This document shows positions 23,825 through 32,803 of a stretch of DNA of 64,000 bases, in pieces. Each line of letters opens with the position of its first letter. The first letter of the stretch is position 1. The notes under the pieces are model-generated. The model worked only from the letters and a program-made list of their open reading frames with translations. It did no database searches and was not told the origin of the DNA. The DNA lies in assembly GCF_001005725.1 (NCBI RefSeq), contig NZ_LBIC01000001.1, forward strand, positions 248,001-312,000. The letters are read 5' to 3'. Source of the stretch: Sphingobium chungbukense (GTDB taxonomy: Bacteria > Pseudomonadota > Alphaproteobacteria > Sphingomonadales > Sphingomonadaceae). The position numbers and the translations under genes were made by a program.

Positions 23825-24402
23825 CACACTCCTCCCAACAAATCGCTGGCCGTGATGAGGGCCTGGGCGACATCCACGATCTTCTTCCCCTGATTCATCG
23901 CGCTCGACCGCAGCAGCGCATAGGCCTCCGGCTCGCCAAGGCCCCGCTGGCTCATCAATATGGATTTGGCGCGGTCGATGATCTTGCGGTCGGACAGCGC
24001 CGTGCGCGCCTCGTCCAGTTCGCTCTGGAGCCGGGCGAAGGCGTTGAAGCGCCGCACCGCCAGTTCCAGCACCGGCTTCACCCGTTCCTTGCGCAGCCCG
24101 TCGACGACATAGGCGGAGACGCCCGCGTCGATGGCGGCGCCGATCATGGAGTCGTCCGACTGGTCGACGAACATGGCGATGGGCCGGGCCAGCGCGCGGC
24201 TGACGGTCAGCATCTCCTCCAGCGTGTCGCGGCTGGGGCTGCCCAGGTCCATCAGCACCACGTCGGGTGCCATGCGTTCCACCCGCGCGACGAAGCCGCC
24301 GCGCGGCGGGACGATGTGAATATCGTCATAGCCCGCCTCGCGCAGCCCTTCTTCCAGGACCGTCGCACGCAGGCCGCTGTCGTCGATGATGACGATTCGC
24401 AT
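23824..24402 (-). CDS. nasT: NasT-type ANTAR response regulator (antiterminator)
   Basis: 192 residues. The N-terminal receiver domain starts MRIVIIDDSGLRATVLEEGL with the phospho-acceptor in DVVLMDLGSPSRDTL. The C-terminal ANTAR RNA-binding domain has FARLQSELDEARTALSDRKI, then RAKSILMSQRGLGEPEAYAL, the three-helix bundle that binds hexaloop pairs. It is predicted to prevent termination in the nirB and probably the transporter leader. ATG 24402 is chosen over an upstream in-frame ATG at 24426 because it gives the canonical receiver start. Confidence 0.93.
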   Translation of the reverse strand: MRIVIIDDSGLRATVLEEGLREAGYDDIHIVPPRGGFVARVERMAPDVVLMDLGSPSRDTLEEMLTVSRALARPIAMFVDQSDDSMIGAAIDAGVSAYVVDGLRKERVKPVLELAVRRFNAFARLQSELDEARTALSDRKIIDRAKSILMSQRGLGEPEAYALLRSSAMNQGKKIVDVAQALITASDLLGGV

Positions 24403-24586
24403 GGACCCCACCTTTTTGCCACTCACTGACCGCGATGCTGCGCCGCGTCAATCAGGCGCGCCATGCAGCGGTTGCCAGACACGGCCTGCCCCTGTATCAA
24501 GGCGCGGCGTTTCCCGGAGGACCCCATCATGGACAAGCATCTGATCGCAAAGCCCAATTGCTCTGCCGTCAGGAAAGTTTTCGTCC

Positions 24587-26164
24587 GTGCCCTCCATCAC
24601 CATTTCCCAACTCAACTGGTCCACCCCTGACGGCATTCCCGTCCTTTCGGACCTGAATTTCCGTTTCACGACCGAACGACTCGGCCTTGTCGGGCGCAAT
24701 GGCGTCGGCAAGTCGACCTTGCTTGGGCTGATCGCCGGAACCGGGATGCCTGGCAGCGGCATGGTGCAGGTCGATGGCAGCGTGGCGACGCTGCGCCAGA
24801 CGGTGCAGGTCGCGCCGGAGGAACGGATCGCCGACCTGTTCGGCGTGCGCGGCGAGATCGCCCTGCTTGGCAAGGCGGAGCGCGGCGAGGCCGATATGGC
24901 GGAACTGGAGGCCTGCGACTGGACGCTGCCCGGGCGGATCGAGGAAGCGCTGGCGGCCGTTGGGCTGGCGGCCGACGCCGATACGCCGCTGCTCCAGCTA
25001 TCCGGTGGCCAGCGCAGCCGCGCGGCACTGGCAGCGGCAGTGTTTGCGCGGCCCGACTTCCTGCTGCTGGACGAGCCGACCAACAATCTGGATGCGGAAG
25101 GACGCGCCGCCCTGGTCGACCTGCTTGGGGGATGGAAGGCGGGCGCGATCGTCGCCAGCCATGACCGCGCCCTGCTGGAGGCGATGGAGGCGATCGCCGA
25201 GCTGACGAGCCTGGGCATCCGTCGCCATGGCGGCAACTGGACCGCCTATCGCGAGCGCAAGGCGATCGAACTGGCCGCCGCCGGACAGGCGCTGGAACAA
25301 GCGGAGCGGCGCGTGAAGGACATCGCCCGCCGGACACAGGTCGCGGCCGAACGCAAGCAGCGCCGTGACGCCGCCGGCGCGCGCAAGGGCGCGAAGGGCG
25401 ACATGCCGCGCATCCTGATCGGCATGCGCAAGAACCGGGCGGAAGGCTCCGGCGGAGAGGCCGCACGGCTGGCGGAGCGGCTGGGCCGCGATGCGGCAGC
25501 GGCGGCACAGGCCGCGCGCGGGCGCATCGAGATCGTCGAGAGCCTGACCGTCGCCCTGCCCCCCACCGGCGTGTCGGCGGACCGACCGATCGTGCGGCTG
25601 GAGGATGTGACGGCGGGCTATCGACCCGACGCGCCGGTCCTGCGCGGGTTCAGCCTGCGCGTCTCCGGGCCGGAACGGATCGCCATCACCGGCCCCAACG
25701 GCGCGGGCAAATCGACGCTGTTGAAGCTGATCGCGGGCCAGTTACCGCCCTTGTCCGGCACGGTGCAGCTATCGGTGGACTGCGCCCTGCTCGACCAGCG
25801 CGTCGGCCTGCTCGACCCGCAGGCCAGCATCGCCGGCAATTTCGCACGGCTGCATCCGCAGGCAAGCGACAATGCCATACGCGCGGCGTTGGCCCGTTTC
25901 CGCTTCCGGGCCGATCTGGCGCTGCAAAAGGTGGGGACATTGAGCGGCGGGCAGCTTCTGCGCGCGGGCCTTGCCTGCGTGCTGGGTGGAGACAGCCTGC
26001 CACCGCTGCTGATGCTGGACGAGCCGACCAATCACCTCGATCTCGATTCCATCGCCGCCGTCGAACAGGGTCTTGCCGCCTTCGACGGGGCGCTGATCGT
26101 CATCAGCCATGACACCGCCTTTCTGGAAGCGATCGGCGTCACGCGCAAGGTCAGGCTGGGATAG
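24587..26164 (+). CDS. ABC-F family ATPase
   Basis: A 525-residue soluble protein with two ABC domains and no membrane part. Walker A: GRNGVGKST (about residue 37) and GPNGAGKST (about residue 370). Signatures: LSGGQRSRAALA and LSGGQLLRAGLA. Walker B: LLLDEPTNNLD and LMLDEPTNHLD. The linker (about 235-290) is basic and helical. ABC-F proteins act on ribosomes as translation factors or antibiotic protectors, and which of these applies here cannot be told. The start is GTG 24587 with AGGAA upstream. It is divergent from nasT with a 184-bp gap in which I recognise nothing. Confidence 0.88.
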   Translation: MPSITISQLNWSTPDGIPVLSDLNFRFTTERLGLVGRNGVGKSTLLGLIAGTGMPGSGMVQVDGSVATLRQTVQVAPEERIADLFGVRGEIALLGKAERGEADMAELEACDWTLPGRIEEALAAVGLAADADTPLLQLSGGQRSRAALAAAVFARPDFLLLDEPTNNLDAEGRAALVDLLGGWKAGAIVASHDRALLEAMEAIAELTSLGIRRHGGNWTAYRERKAIELAAAGQALEQAERRVKDIARRTQVAAERKQRRDAAGARKGAKGDMPRILIGMRKNRAEGSGGEAARLAERLGRDAAAAAQAARGRIEIVESLTVALPPTGVSADRPIVRLEDVTAGYRPDAPVLRGFSLRVSGPERIAITGPNGAGKSTLLKLIAGQLPPLSGTVQLSVDCALLDQRVGLLDPQASIAGNFARLHPQASDNAIRAALARFRFRADLALQKVGTLSGGQLLRAGLACVLGGDSLPPLLMLDEPTNHLDLDSIAAVEQGLAAFDGALIVISHDTAFLEAIGVTRKVRLG

Positions 26165-26173
26165 ACGATCCGC

Positions 26174-27703
26174 TCAATGCGCGGCCGAGCGGTCGACCGT
26201 TCCGGTCGGGCGCGGGGCGAGCCACACCACCGCAGCGGCCAGGAACAGCACCAGCGCGGCGATGAAGAAGACATGGTCCATCGACACCACCTGCGCCTGC
26301 GCATCGACCAGATTGGCCACCATCTGCCGCGCCTGATCCGGCGAAAAACCACGGCTCGTGAGGTCGGCGATGGTCGTATCGGCGTTGAGCCTGCCGACCA
26401 TCTCGTTGCGCGATATGCGCTGTCCGTCACCCCAGCCGGTCAGCACGAGAGAGGTGGAAATGGCAACCGCCAGCGTGCGCAGGAAATTCTGCATACCCGC
26501 GGCCGAAGCCGTTTCTTCCGGCCGGACGGACCCCAGGGTCAGCGTCGTCAGCGGGATCATGAAGAAGGGCATGCCGAAACCCTGGACAAGTTGCGGCAAG
26601 GCGATCGTCCAGAAATCCGCATCGGTGGTCCAGTGCGCCCGCCATAGCGTCATGAGGCCGATCCAGACGACCGCGCCGGAAATCATGATGCGCACGTCGG
26701 CCTTGCTGACCAGCCGCCCGGCAATCGGCGCCACGAAGATGGCGCTCATCGCCGTGAATGCGGTCGCGAGGCCCGCCCAGGCGGCGGTGTATCCCATCGA
26801 AATCTGCAACCATTGCGGGATGACGACGATGCCCGCGAAATAGGCGCCGAAGCACAGCGCCAGCGTGAACACGCCGGAGGTGAAGCCGACATGGCGGAAC
26901 ACGCGCAGGTCGACGATCGGATGTTCCTCCGTCAGTTCCCAGATGATGAAGACGCAGAAGCCGATCGCCGCCAGCACCGCCAGCATGACGATCAGCGGAT
27001 CGCCGAACCAGTCGCGGTCACGGCCGATGTCCAGCATGATCTGGAGGCAACCGATCCAGAAGACCAGCAGCGCCAGGCCGATATAGTCGATGGGCAGCTT
27101 CACCCGGACCGTCTCCACCGGCCGCAGCAGCACCAGCGCGGAAAAGACGCACAGCACCGCGATCGGCAGGTTGATGAAGAAGATCCAGTGCCAGCTCCAA
27201 TTGTCGCTGATATAGCCGCCGACGATCGGCCCCATGGCCGGGCCGAGGAGCGTCGTCATCGCCCACAGCCCCATGACGCGGCCGCGCTGATCGGGAGGGA
27301 AGATGCGCATCAGCAGCGTCTGCGACATCGGCATCAGCGGCCCGCCGCACAGGCCCTGGCCGATGCGGCACGCCACGATCATGCCGAGGCTCATCGACAG
27401 GCCGCACAATAGCGAGAACAGGCCGAAACCCACCATGCCCAGGATGAACAGCCGCACCGCGCCGAAGCGCTGCGACAGCCAGCCGGTCAGCGGCACGCAG
27501 ATCGCCTCCGCCACGGCATAGCTGGTGATGATCCAGGTGCCCTGATCGGCCGAAATGCCCAGATTGCCGGCGATATGGGGCACCGACACATTGGCGATGG
27601 TGAGGTCGAGCACGACCATGAAATTGCTGAGCGCCAGCGTCAGCCCCGCCAGCAGACGGTGACGGGGCGACAGAAGCGAGAATGTCTCGGCAGGGCGGCT
27701 CAC
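26174..27703 (-). CDS. MFS multidrug efflux permease (EmrB/QacA, DHA2 family)
   Basis: A 509-residue inner-membrane proton antiporter with 14 predicted helices. It shows LTLALSNFMVVLDLTIANVS, with the conserved aspartate of helix 1, and the family motif FGAVRLFILGMVGFGLFSLL, plus RIGQGLCGGPLMPMSQTL in helix 5 (motif C region) and GPIVGGYISDNWSWHWIFFI. It is the third gene of a NodT-HlyD-MFS operon on this strand. The start is GTG 27703, 12 bp after the membrane-fusion gene. The drug range is unknown. Confidence 0.92.
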   Translation of the reverse strand: MSRPAETFSLLSPRHRLLAGLTLALSNFMVVLDLTIANVSVPHIAGNLGISADQGTWIITSYAVAEAICVPLTGWLSQRFGAVRLFILGMVGFGLFSLLCGLSMSLGMIVACRIGQGLCGGPLMPMSQTLLMRIFPPDQRGRVMGLWAMTTLLGPAMGPIVGGYISDNWSWHWIFFINLPIAVLCVFSALVLLRPVETVRVKLPIDYIGLALLVFWIGCLQIMLDIGRDRDWFGDPLIVMLAVLAAIGFCVFIIWELTEEHPIVDLRVFRHVGFTSGVFTLALCFGAYFAGIVVIPQWLQISMGYTAAWAGLATAFTAMSAIFVAPIAGRLVSKADVRIMISGAVVWIGLMTLWRAHWTTDADFWTIALPQLVQGFGMPFFMIPLTTLTLGSVRPEETASAAGMQNFLRTLAVAISTSLVLTGWGDGQRISRNEMVGRLNADTTIADLTSRGFSPDQARQMVANLVDAQAQVVSMDHVFFIAALVLFLAAAVVWLAPRPTGTVDRSAAH

Positions 27704-27715
27704 CAGCGGGCTTCC

Positions 27716-28879
27716 TTATTGGCCGGAAAGGTCGATCTCGGCTTCCATGGAGAGGCCGACCCGCAGCGGATGTTCGGCCAGTTCCCTGGGATCGAGCGCG
27801 ATGCGCACGGGCAGGCGCTGCACCACCTTGATCCAGTTGCCGGTGGCGTTCTGCGCCGGGATCAGCGCCATGGAGGCTCCGGTGCCGCCGGAGAAGCCGA
27901 CGACCTTGCCATGATAGACGACGCCGCTGCCATAAAGGTCCGACGTGACCGTGGCGGGCATGCCGACCTTGACCCGGCCGAGCTGGCGTTCCTTGAAATT
28001 GGCGTCGACATAGACCTGGGTCAGCGGCACGATGCTCATGATCGGCGTGCCCTGCGCGACGCGCTGGCCGACCTGCACCTGCCGCCGCGTCACCACGCCG
28101 TCGATCGGCGCGCGGATGACGGAACGGCCAAGGTCGAGCCGGGCATTGTCCAGCTTCGCCTTGGCGGCCAGCACGGCGGGATCGGTGTCGACGGTCGATC
28201 CGCGCACCAGCGCGTCGTTGGCGGCAAGCTGCCCACTGGCCGCGCCGCGCGTCGCTTCCGCCGTCGCCACCCCGGCCTTCGCCAGATCGAGCGCCGCCTG
28301 CGCGGCCGCATAGCCCTTGCGCGCGCTGGTCAGTTCCTCGCCCGAGACGGCGCCGTTCGGCGCCAGCGCCTCGCGCCGCCGCAGGTCGATGCGGGCCTTG
28401 TCGAAATCGGCCTGCGCCGTCGCGAGCTGGGCGCGGGCCTGGTTGATGTCGGCGGCGCGGGCATCGACCTGCGCGGCCAGCGATCCGCTGGTCGCCACGG
28501 CCTGGCGGAAACGGCGCTTCGCCTCGGCAAGGTCGGCCTCCGCCTGCGCCACGGCGATGCGGGCGTTGGTGGGGTCGAGCTTCACCAATATGTCGCCGCG
28601 CTTCACCGCCTGGGTGTCGGTCACCAGCACCTCGACCGCCTGGGCGGAGATCAACGGCGTCACCTGGGCCACTTCCGCGTTCACATAGGCATTGTCGGTA
28701 CTGACATGGTTGCGGCCGACGAGCAGATACCAGGTCGCATAGACCGCCCCGACGAGCAGCACCGCCAGCGCGAGGCGCACCAGCCATTTCCTGCGGGTTT
28801 CCTGCCGCTGCATGGCGGCATCGGCCGCGTTTTCGGCCTGGCTCGCTTCGGCGGTGAATTCGGGCTTGGCGTCAGCCAT
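27716..28879 (-). CDS. HlyD-family membrane fusion protein (EmrA-like)
   Basis: About 387 residues. One N-terminal transmembrane helix (about 37-56, LVRLALAVLLVGAVYATWYL), then the lipoyl-like segment VSTDNAYVNAEVAQVTPLI, a long helical hairpin (about 120-230, many alanine-rich repeats), and the second lipoyl half IRAPIDGVVTRRQVQVGQRV. It bridges the MFS pump to the outer-membrane channel. ATG 28879 overlaps the stop of the NodT gene within ATGGCTGA. Confidence 0.92.
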   Translation of the reverse strand: MADAKPEFTAEASQAENAADAAMQRQETRRKWLVRLALAVLLVGAVYATWYLLVGRNHVSTDNAYVNAEVAQVTPLISAQAVEVLVTDTQAVKRGDILVKLDPTNARIAVAQAEADLAEAKRRFRQAVATSGSLAAQVDARAADINQARAQLATAQADFDKARIDLRRREALAPNGAVSGEELTSARKGYAAAQAALDLAKAGVATAEATRGAASGQLAANDALVRGSTVDTDPAVLAAKAKLDNARLDLGRSVIRAPIDGVVTRRQVQVGQRVAQGTPIMSIVPLTQVYVDANFKERQLGRVKVGMPATVTSDLYGSGVVYHGKVVGFSGGTGASMALIPAQNATGNWIKVVQRLPVRIALDPRELAEHPLRVGLSMEAEIDLSGQ

Positions 28880-30395
28880 GGGGGACATCCTTGGGCAACT
28901 GTTGGGCGTCGCTGGCGGCAAAACCGCCACCCAGCGCACGTATGAGGGCAATGTCGAGCGTGAAGGCGCTGGCCTCCAGCTCCGCGACGGTCTGGCGGGC
29001 GGCGAGAAGCTGGTCCTCGACATTCAGCACGTCAAGATAGGTGCTGAGCCCGCCTTCATAGCGCTGGCGGGCAATGCCATAGGCCTCTTCCGACGCCGTC
29101 AGAGCGGCGCGCGCGTCGGCCAGTCGCTGGTCGAGCGTACGGCGTCCGGTCACCGCGTCGGCCACCTGCTGATAGGCGCCGAGCACGGTCTTGTCGTAGG
29201 AGGCCACAGCCTCGTCATAGGCGGCCCGCACGCCGCGATACTGACCGCTGAGCGCGCCGCCGTGGAAGATCGGCAGGCTGACCGCCGGTCCCGCATTGCC
29301 GAACAGCGAATCCTTCTTGAACAGCGTGTCCGTGAAGGGGCTTGGTCCCCCGACGAACTGGCTGCCCTGAAGCAGGGTCTGGTAACCCAGCGACTGCACG
29401 CCGATCAGCGCGCTGAGGCGGATGGCGGGGAAGAAATCGGCGCGCGCCACCTTGATCCGCCTGGCCGCCGCCTCCGTCCGGGCCAACGCCGCCGCGATAT
29501 CCGGACGGCGGGCGACCAGATTGGTGGTGACATCGGCGGGCAGGCCGAGCGGCCCCGGCTTGCCCAGTTGCGGCCGGGCGATGGCGAGACCCCGATCAGG
29601 CCCCGCGCCGATCAACGCGGCGATCTGATGCTGGCGGACCGCGATCGCCTGCTGCGCCCCGGCAAGCTGTGCCTTGGCGGAGGAAACGGTGGCATCGGCC
29701 CGCCGCTCGCTGCCACGCGTCTCCAGCCCGTTGGCGCGGCGGTCCGCCACCAGTTTCTGGCTGGCGGTGCGGATTTCCAGGGCGCGGGCCTGAATATCAC
29801 GCTCGTCGTAGAGTTTGGCAAGGTCGGCATAGGCGTCAGCCACGCCGGTCGCCAGCGCCAGCCGCGCCTGCCGCGCGTCGATGCGCGCCGCCTGCGCCTC
29901 CGACGTGGCGGCCGCCAGCGCAGCGCGATTCTTGCCCCACAGATCGAGATCGAAGCCGAAATTCAGCGCCACCTGCCCGGTGCCCAGCCAGCCCTTGGGC
30001 ACGAATTCCTTGGGCATGCCCATATTATAGCTGGATTTGGTGACGCCGGTCTTCGCGTCGAGATCGACCGAAGGCAGCAGCGGCGCCCCGGACTGCTGCA
30101 CGACCGCATTGGCCTGGGCGAACCGGGCAGCGGCGATGGTCACATCGGGCGACCCCTTCAGCCCTTCCTCGATCAGCGCGTCGAGCTGCGGATCGCCATA
30201 GGCCTTCCACCAGCCCTCCGACGGCCATTGCGCCACATTGTCGGCGGCGAGGCTCTGCTGCGCGGCGATGCTGTCGGGCGCGCGCACGACCGGCTGGGGG
30301 CCGAGGTCAGGCACGGCGGCGCAGGCGGACAGCAGCAGCAGGGGCGCGGCAGGCTGGAAAAGGGGAGAGCGTTTGAAGGGACGACTCACGGACAT
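28872..30395 (-). CDS. Outer membrane efflux lipoprotein (NodT/OprM family)
   Basis: About 507 residues, TolC-like channel. The signal peptide (about residues 1-26) ends in the lipobox LLSAC. Two outer-membrane-efflux domains follow, with the typical VPDLGPQPVV opening and WWKAYGDPQLDALIEEGLKG near residue 65. The C-terminal repeat has RQRYEGGLSTYLDVLNVEDQ. First gene of the efflux operon, divergent from the tetR-like gene. A candidate operator lies 8 bp upstream of its start. Confidence 0.9.
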   Translation of the reverse strand: MSVSRPFKRSPLFQPAAPLLLLSACAAVPDLGPQPVVRAPDSIAAQQSLAADNVAQWPSEGWWKAYGDPQLDALIEEGLKGSPDVTIAAARFAQANAVVQQSGAPLLPSVDLDAKTGVTKSSYNMGMPKEFVPKGWLGTGQVALNFGFDLDLWGKNRAALAAATSEAQAARIDARQARLALATGVADAYADLAKLYDERDIQARALEIRTASQKLVADRRANGLETRGSERRADATVSSAKAQLAGAQQAIAVRQHQIAALIGAGPDRGLAIARPQLGKPGPLGLPADVTTNLVARRPDIAAALARTEAAARRIKVARADFFPAIRLSALIGVQSLGYQTLLQGSQFVGGPSPFTDTLFKKDSLFGNAGPAVSLPIFHGGALSGQYRGVRAAYDEAVASYDKTVLGAYQQVADAVTGRRTLDQRLADARAALTASEEAYGIARQRYEGGLSTYLDVLNVEDQLLAARQTVAELEASAFTLDIALIRALGGGFAASDAQQLPKDVPHG

Positions 30396-30402
30396 ATCAA
30401 AC

Positions 30403-30418
30403 CGTACCAAAGAGTATG
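30403..30418. promoter_or_regulatory. Candidate TetR operator, site 1
   Basis: CGTAC, six bases, GTATG: the same half-sites and spacing as the second site at 30464-30479, with one mismatch. It lies 8 bp upstream of the efflux operon's first start codon. Confidence 0.6.
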
Positions 30419-30463
30419 AAAATGGCCTTTGCGCCCGTTGCGAATCCTTGTCAACTGAAATGA

Positions 30464-30479
30464 CGTACTATATGGTACG
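30464..30479. promoter_or_regulatory. Candidate TetR operator, site 2
   Basis: CGTAC, six bases, GTACG: a perfect inverted repeat six bases before the regulator's start. Its centre is 61 bp from that of site 1. Confidence 0.65.
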
Positions 30480-30484
30480 ATTTT

Positions 30485-31144
30485 ATGACACCGTCCGACA
30501 CCCCTTTGATGAGCCGCCGGGAGGCACGCCGGCGCGACCGGCGCAAGGCGATCATGGAGGTCGCGGCGCGGTCTTTCCTGACCCATGGCTATGCGGCCAC
30601 CACCATGTCGTCGATCGCCGCCGAACTGGGCGGATCGAAGGGTACGCTGTGGAGCTACTTCCCCTCCAAGGAGGCACTGTTCGCCGCCGTTCTGGATGAA
30701 GCGACCACCGCCTATCGCGCGCAACTGGCCGAACTGCTCGACCCCTGTGGCGATCTTCGGACGACATTGGAACGGCTGGGGCTCAACCTGCTGCAGAAGG
30801 TCACCTCGCCCACGGCGATCGCACTGAACCGGCTGGTCTTGTCGGAAGCGGCGCGCTTTCCCGAAATCGGAGCGATCTTCCACGAATATGGGCCGCTCCA
30901 TACGCGCCGTCTGATCGCGGAATTCCTGGAGCGTGCCATGACCCGCGGCCTGTTGCGGACCGCCGATCCCCTGCTGTCCGCGCGCACCTATACGGTGCTG
31001 CTGATGTCGGGCTGTCACCAGATGCTGATGCTGGGCCTGATCCCGCAGGCAACGCAGGAACAGATCGCCGCCGATGTCGCCGTGGCGCTCGATTGCTTCA
31101 TGCGGACCTATGCGCCCGACCCGGTGGCGCCGCGCGCGCGTTAA
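30485..31144 (+). CDS. TetR/AcrR-family repressor
   Basis: A 219-residue regulator. The N-terminal helix-turn-helix is MSSIAAELGGSKGTLWSYF (about residues 41-59), preceded by RRKAIMEVAARSFLTHGYA. The C-terminal ligand domain is alpha-helical and includes the AefR-like segment LVLSEAARFPEIGAIFHEYG. It is divergent from the efflux operon, the standard layout for local control. The intergenic region has two matching dyads. No ribosome binding site is seen for ATG 30485, and an alternative ATG at 30509 has none either, so the mRNA may be leaderless. Confidence 0.9.
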   Translation: MTPSDTPLMSRREARRRDRRKAIMEVAARSFLTHGYAATTMSSIAAELGGSKGTLWSYFPSKEALFAAVLDEATTAYRAQLAELLDPCGDLRTTLERLGLNLLQKVTSPTAIALNRLVLSEAARFPEIGAIFHEYGPLHTRRLIAEFLERAMTRGLLRTADPLLSARTYTVLLMSGCHQMLMLGLIPQATQEQIAADVAVALDCFMRTYAPDPVAPRAR

Positions 31145-31196
31145 CCATTTCTTTGCGCGCCCGTCCTACCCTGCGCGCCGCAGGAGGTGGGACGTC

Positions 31197-31820
31197 ATGC
31201 AATTCTGGAAGCGCGATGCGATTCGCCGGACCGAGCAGGAAGAGGCCTTGGAAGCCCCGCGAACGGGGCGGCGGCTGCGCCTGTTGCTGATCGATGAGGA
31301 CGCCACCTCCCGCGCGGTGGTGGCGCGGCGGCTGTCGCATCTGGGCTATGACGTGGCGCTTGCCGAAACCGGCTTTTCCGCGCTGGGCATGCTGGTGACG
31401 CGGCCGGCGGACATCATCCTGATCGACATGGGGCTGACCCTGCTGCCGGCCATCGCCACCATGCGCAAGATCCGCGCGGCGGGCCTTGGGACCAGCGCCT
31501 GCTTCGTGATGATCGGCGGACGGCAGGACAGGGTTTCCGCCGTCGAGGCGCTGGAGGCCGGCGCCGACGATCATGTGGTGAAGCCCTATGATTTCGACCT
31601 GCTCGACGCGCGGCTGCGGCATCTGTGCGCGCGGGCGGAGCAGATGGGCGAACTGACCCGGCACAATGCAGAACTGGACGCCCGCATCGCGCGCCGCGCG
31701 CTGGAACTGGGCGAAACGCGCGACGCGCTGGCGGAGATGCAGGCGGATCGGGCGCGTCTGGTATCCTCGATCCAGGCGCTGCACGACGAGATCGCGCGGC
31801 TCAACGCCGCACGCAACTGA
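31197..31820 (+). CDS. Receiver-domain protein with C-terminal coiled coil
   Basis: 207 residues. The receiver domain spans about residues 27-145: LLLIDEDATSRAVVARRL (acidic pocket), phospho-acceptor D in IILIDMG, and K in VVKPYDFDLLDARL. The tail (about 150-205) is a helical heptad-like stretch, HNAELDARIARRALELGETR and onward, which resembles the linker that precedes the HD-GYP domain in RpfG-type regulators. No output domain follows. ATG 31197 has AGGAGGTGGG upstream. No histidine kinase is near, so its partner is unknown. Confidence 0.82.
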   Translation: MQFWKRDAIRRTEQEEALEAPRTGRRLRLLLIDEDATSRAVVARRLSHLGYDVALAETGFSALGMLVTRPADIILIDMGLTLLPAIATMRKIRAAGLGTSACFVMIGGRQDRVSAVEALEAGADDHVVKPYDFDLLDARLRHLCARAEQMGELTRHNAELDARIARRALELGETRDALAEMQADRARLVSSIQALHDEIARLNAARN

Positions 31821-31849
31821 CCCGCTTCAGTTCACCCCAGCCCCTTTTT

Positions 31850-32803
31850 TCACTTCAACCATTGGGTGGCGGCAAACCAGCCGCCAATCCCCGCCGCCAT
31901 GGCCACGCATACCCCGACCACCCCCCAGAAGGCCCAGGGTTGATGGGCATAGGGGATTCCGTCCACATTCATGCCGAGCAGGCCGGTCAGGAAGGTCAGC
32001 GGCAGGAAGACCAGCGCCACGACGGAAATGATCAGCGCCTGCCGGTTCATCTGCTCGGCGCGCAGGTCGGTCAGCTCTTCATGGGCGAGCGCCGATCGTT
32101 CGCGCACCGCTTCCAGTTCCTCGGCCATGCGGGCGCAGCGGTCGGCGGCTTCCTGCAAGTGCAGCCGGTCGTCGGGCTCCAGCCAGGGCGTGTCGGCGGC
32201 GGACAATCTTTCCAGCGCCTGCCTTTGCGGGGCGATGAAGCGGCGATAGCTGATCGCCGTCGCCCGGATTTCCGACACGCGCCGCCGCGCCTCGGCCGGG
32301 CCATGTTCCGTCAGCGCGCTTTCGATCTCGTCCAGGCCGTCGCCCAGTTCCGCGACCTCCGGATCCAGCGCTTCGGTGATCTGCTGCGCGAAGGCGGCGA
32401 TCAGGTCGCCCGGATCGCGGATGAGGCCGCCCAGCATCTGCCGCCTGACCGGCTCCATCGCGGCAAGCGGGCGGTAGCTGACGGAGATGACGCGCGCCTG
32501 CTCGGCCCACAGGCGGATCGAGACGAGCGGGTCGCCCACATCCTCCTCCGTCGCGCCCAGCCCGCGCAGGTTCACCAGCGCGCCATGCGCCATCAGCGTG
32601 CAGCGCGGCCGGGTTTCCTGCGCCAACAGCGCGGACAGCGCGGCTTCGGGCATATGGTCGCAACGAGCCGCGACAGCGCGGGCATCCTCCCGCCAGCCAT
32701 CGGCATGGACCCAGCTGAAGGGCGCATCCTGCGTCCGTGCGCAGAAATCCTCCAGCGAGATTTCATGCGCCTTGCCACCGTCGAAGAGGAAGACCCGGCT
32801 CAT
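31850..32803 (-). CDS. CorA/ZntB-type divalent cation transporter
   Basis: A 317-residue CorA-family channel. The long cytoplasmic N-terminal part is followed by two C-terminal membrane helices, the first ending at the pore signature LTGLLGMNVDGIPYA (GMN-x-x-GIP), which fits the ZntB branch better than classic CorA. ZntB transports Zn(II), possibly coupled to protons. It overlaps the precorrin-2 dehydrogenase gene by 4 bp but has no evident functional link to it. Confidence 0.85.
   Translation of the reverse strand: MSRVFLFDGGKAHEISLEDFCARTQDAPFSWVHADGWREDARAVAARCDHMPEAALSALLAQETRPRCTLMAHGALVNLRGLGATEEDVGDPLVSIRLWAEQARVISVSYRPLAAMEPVRRQMLGGLIRDPGDLIAAFAQQITEALDPEVAELGDGLDEIESALTEHGPAEARRRVSEIRATAISYRRFIAPQRQALERLSAADTPWLEPDDRLHLQEAADRCARMAEELEAVRERSALAHEELTDLRAEQMNRQALIISVVALVFLPLTFLTGLLGMNVDGIPYAHQPWAFWGVVGVCVAMAAGIGGWFAATQWLK

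Noticed and set aside
24529-24630. Small open frame upstream of the ABC-F gene (MDKHLIAKPN start)
   Set aside because: Only about 33 codons, overlaps the ABC-F start, no family likeness.
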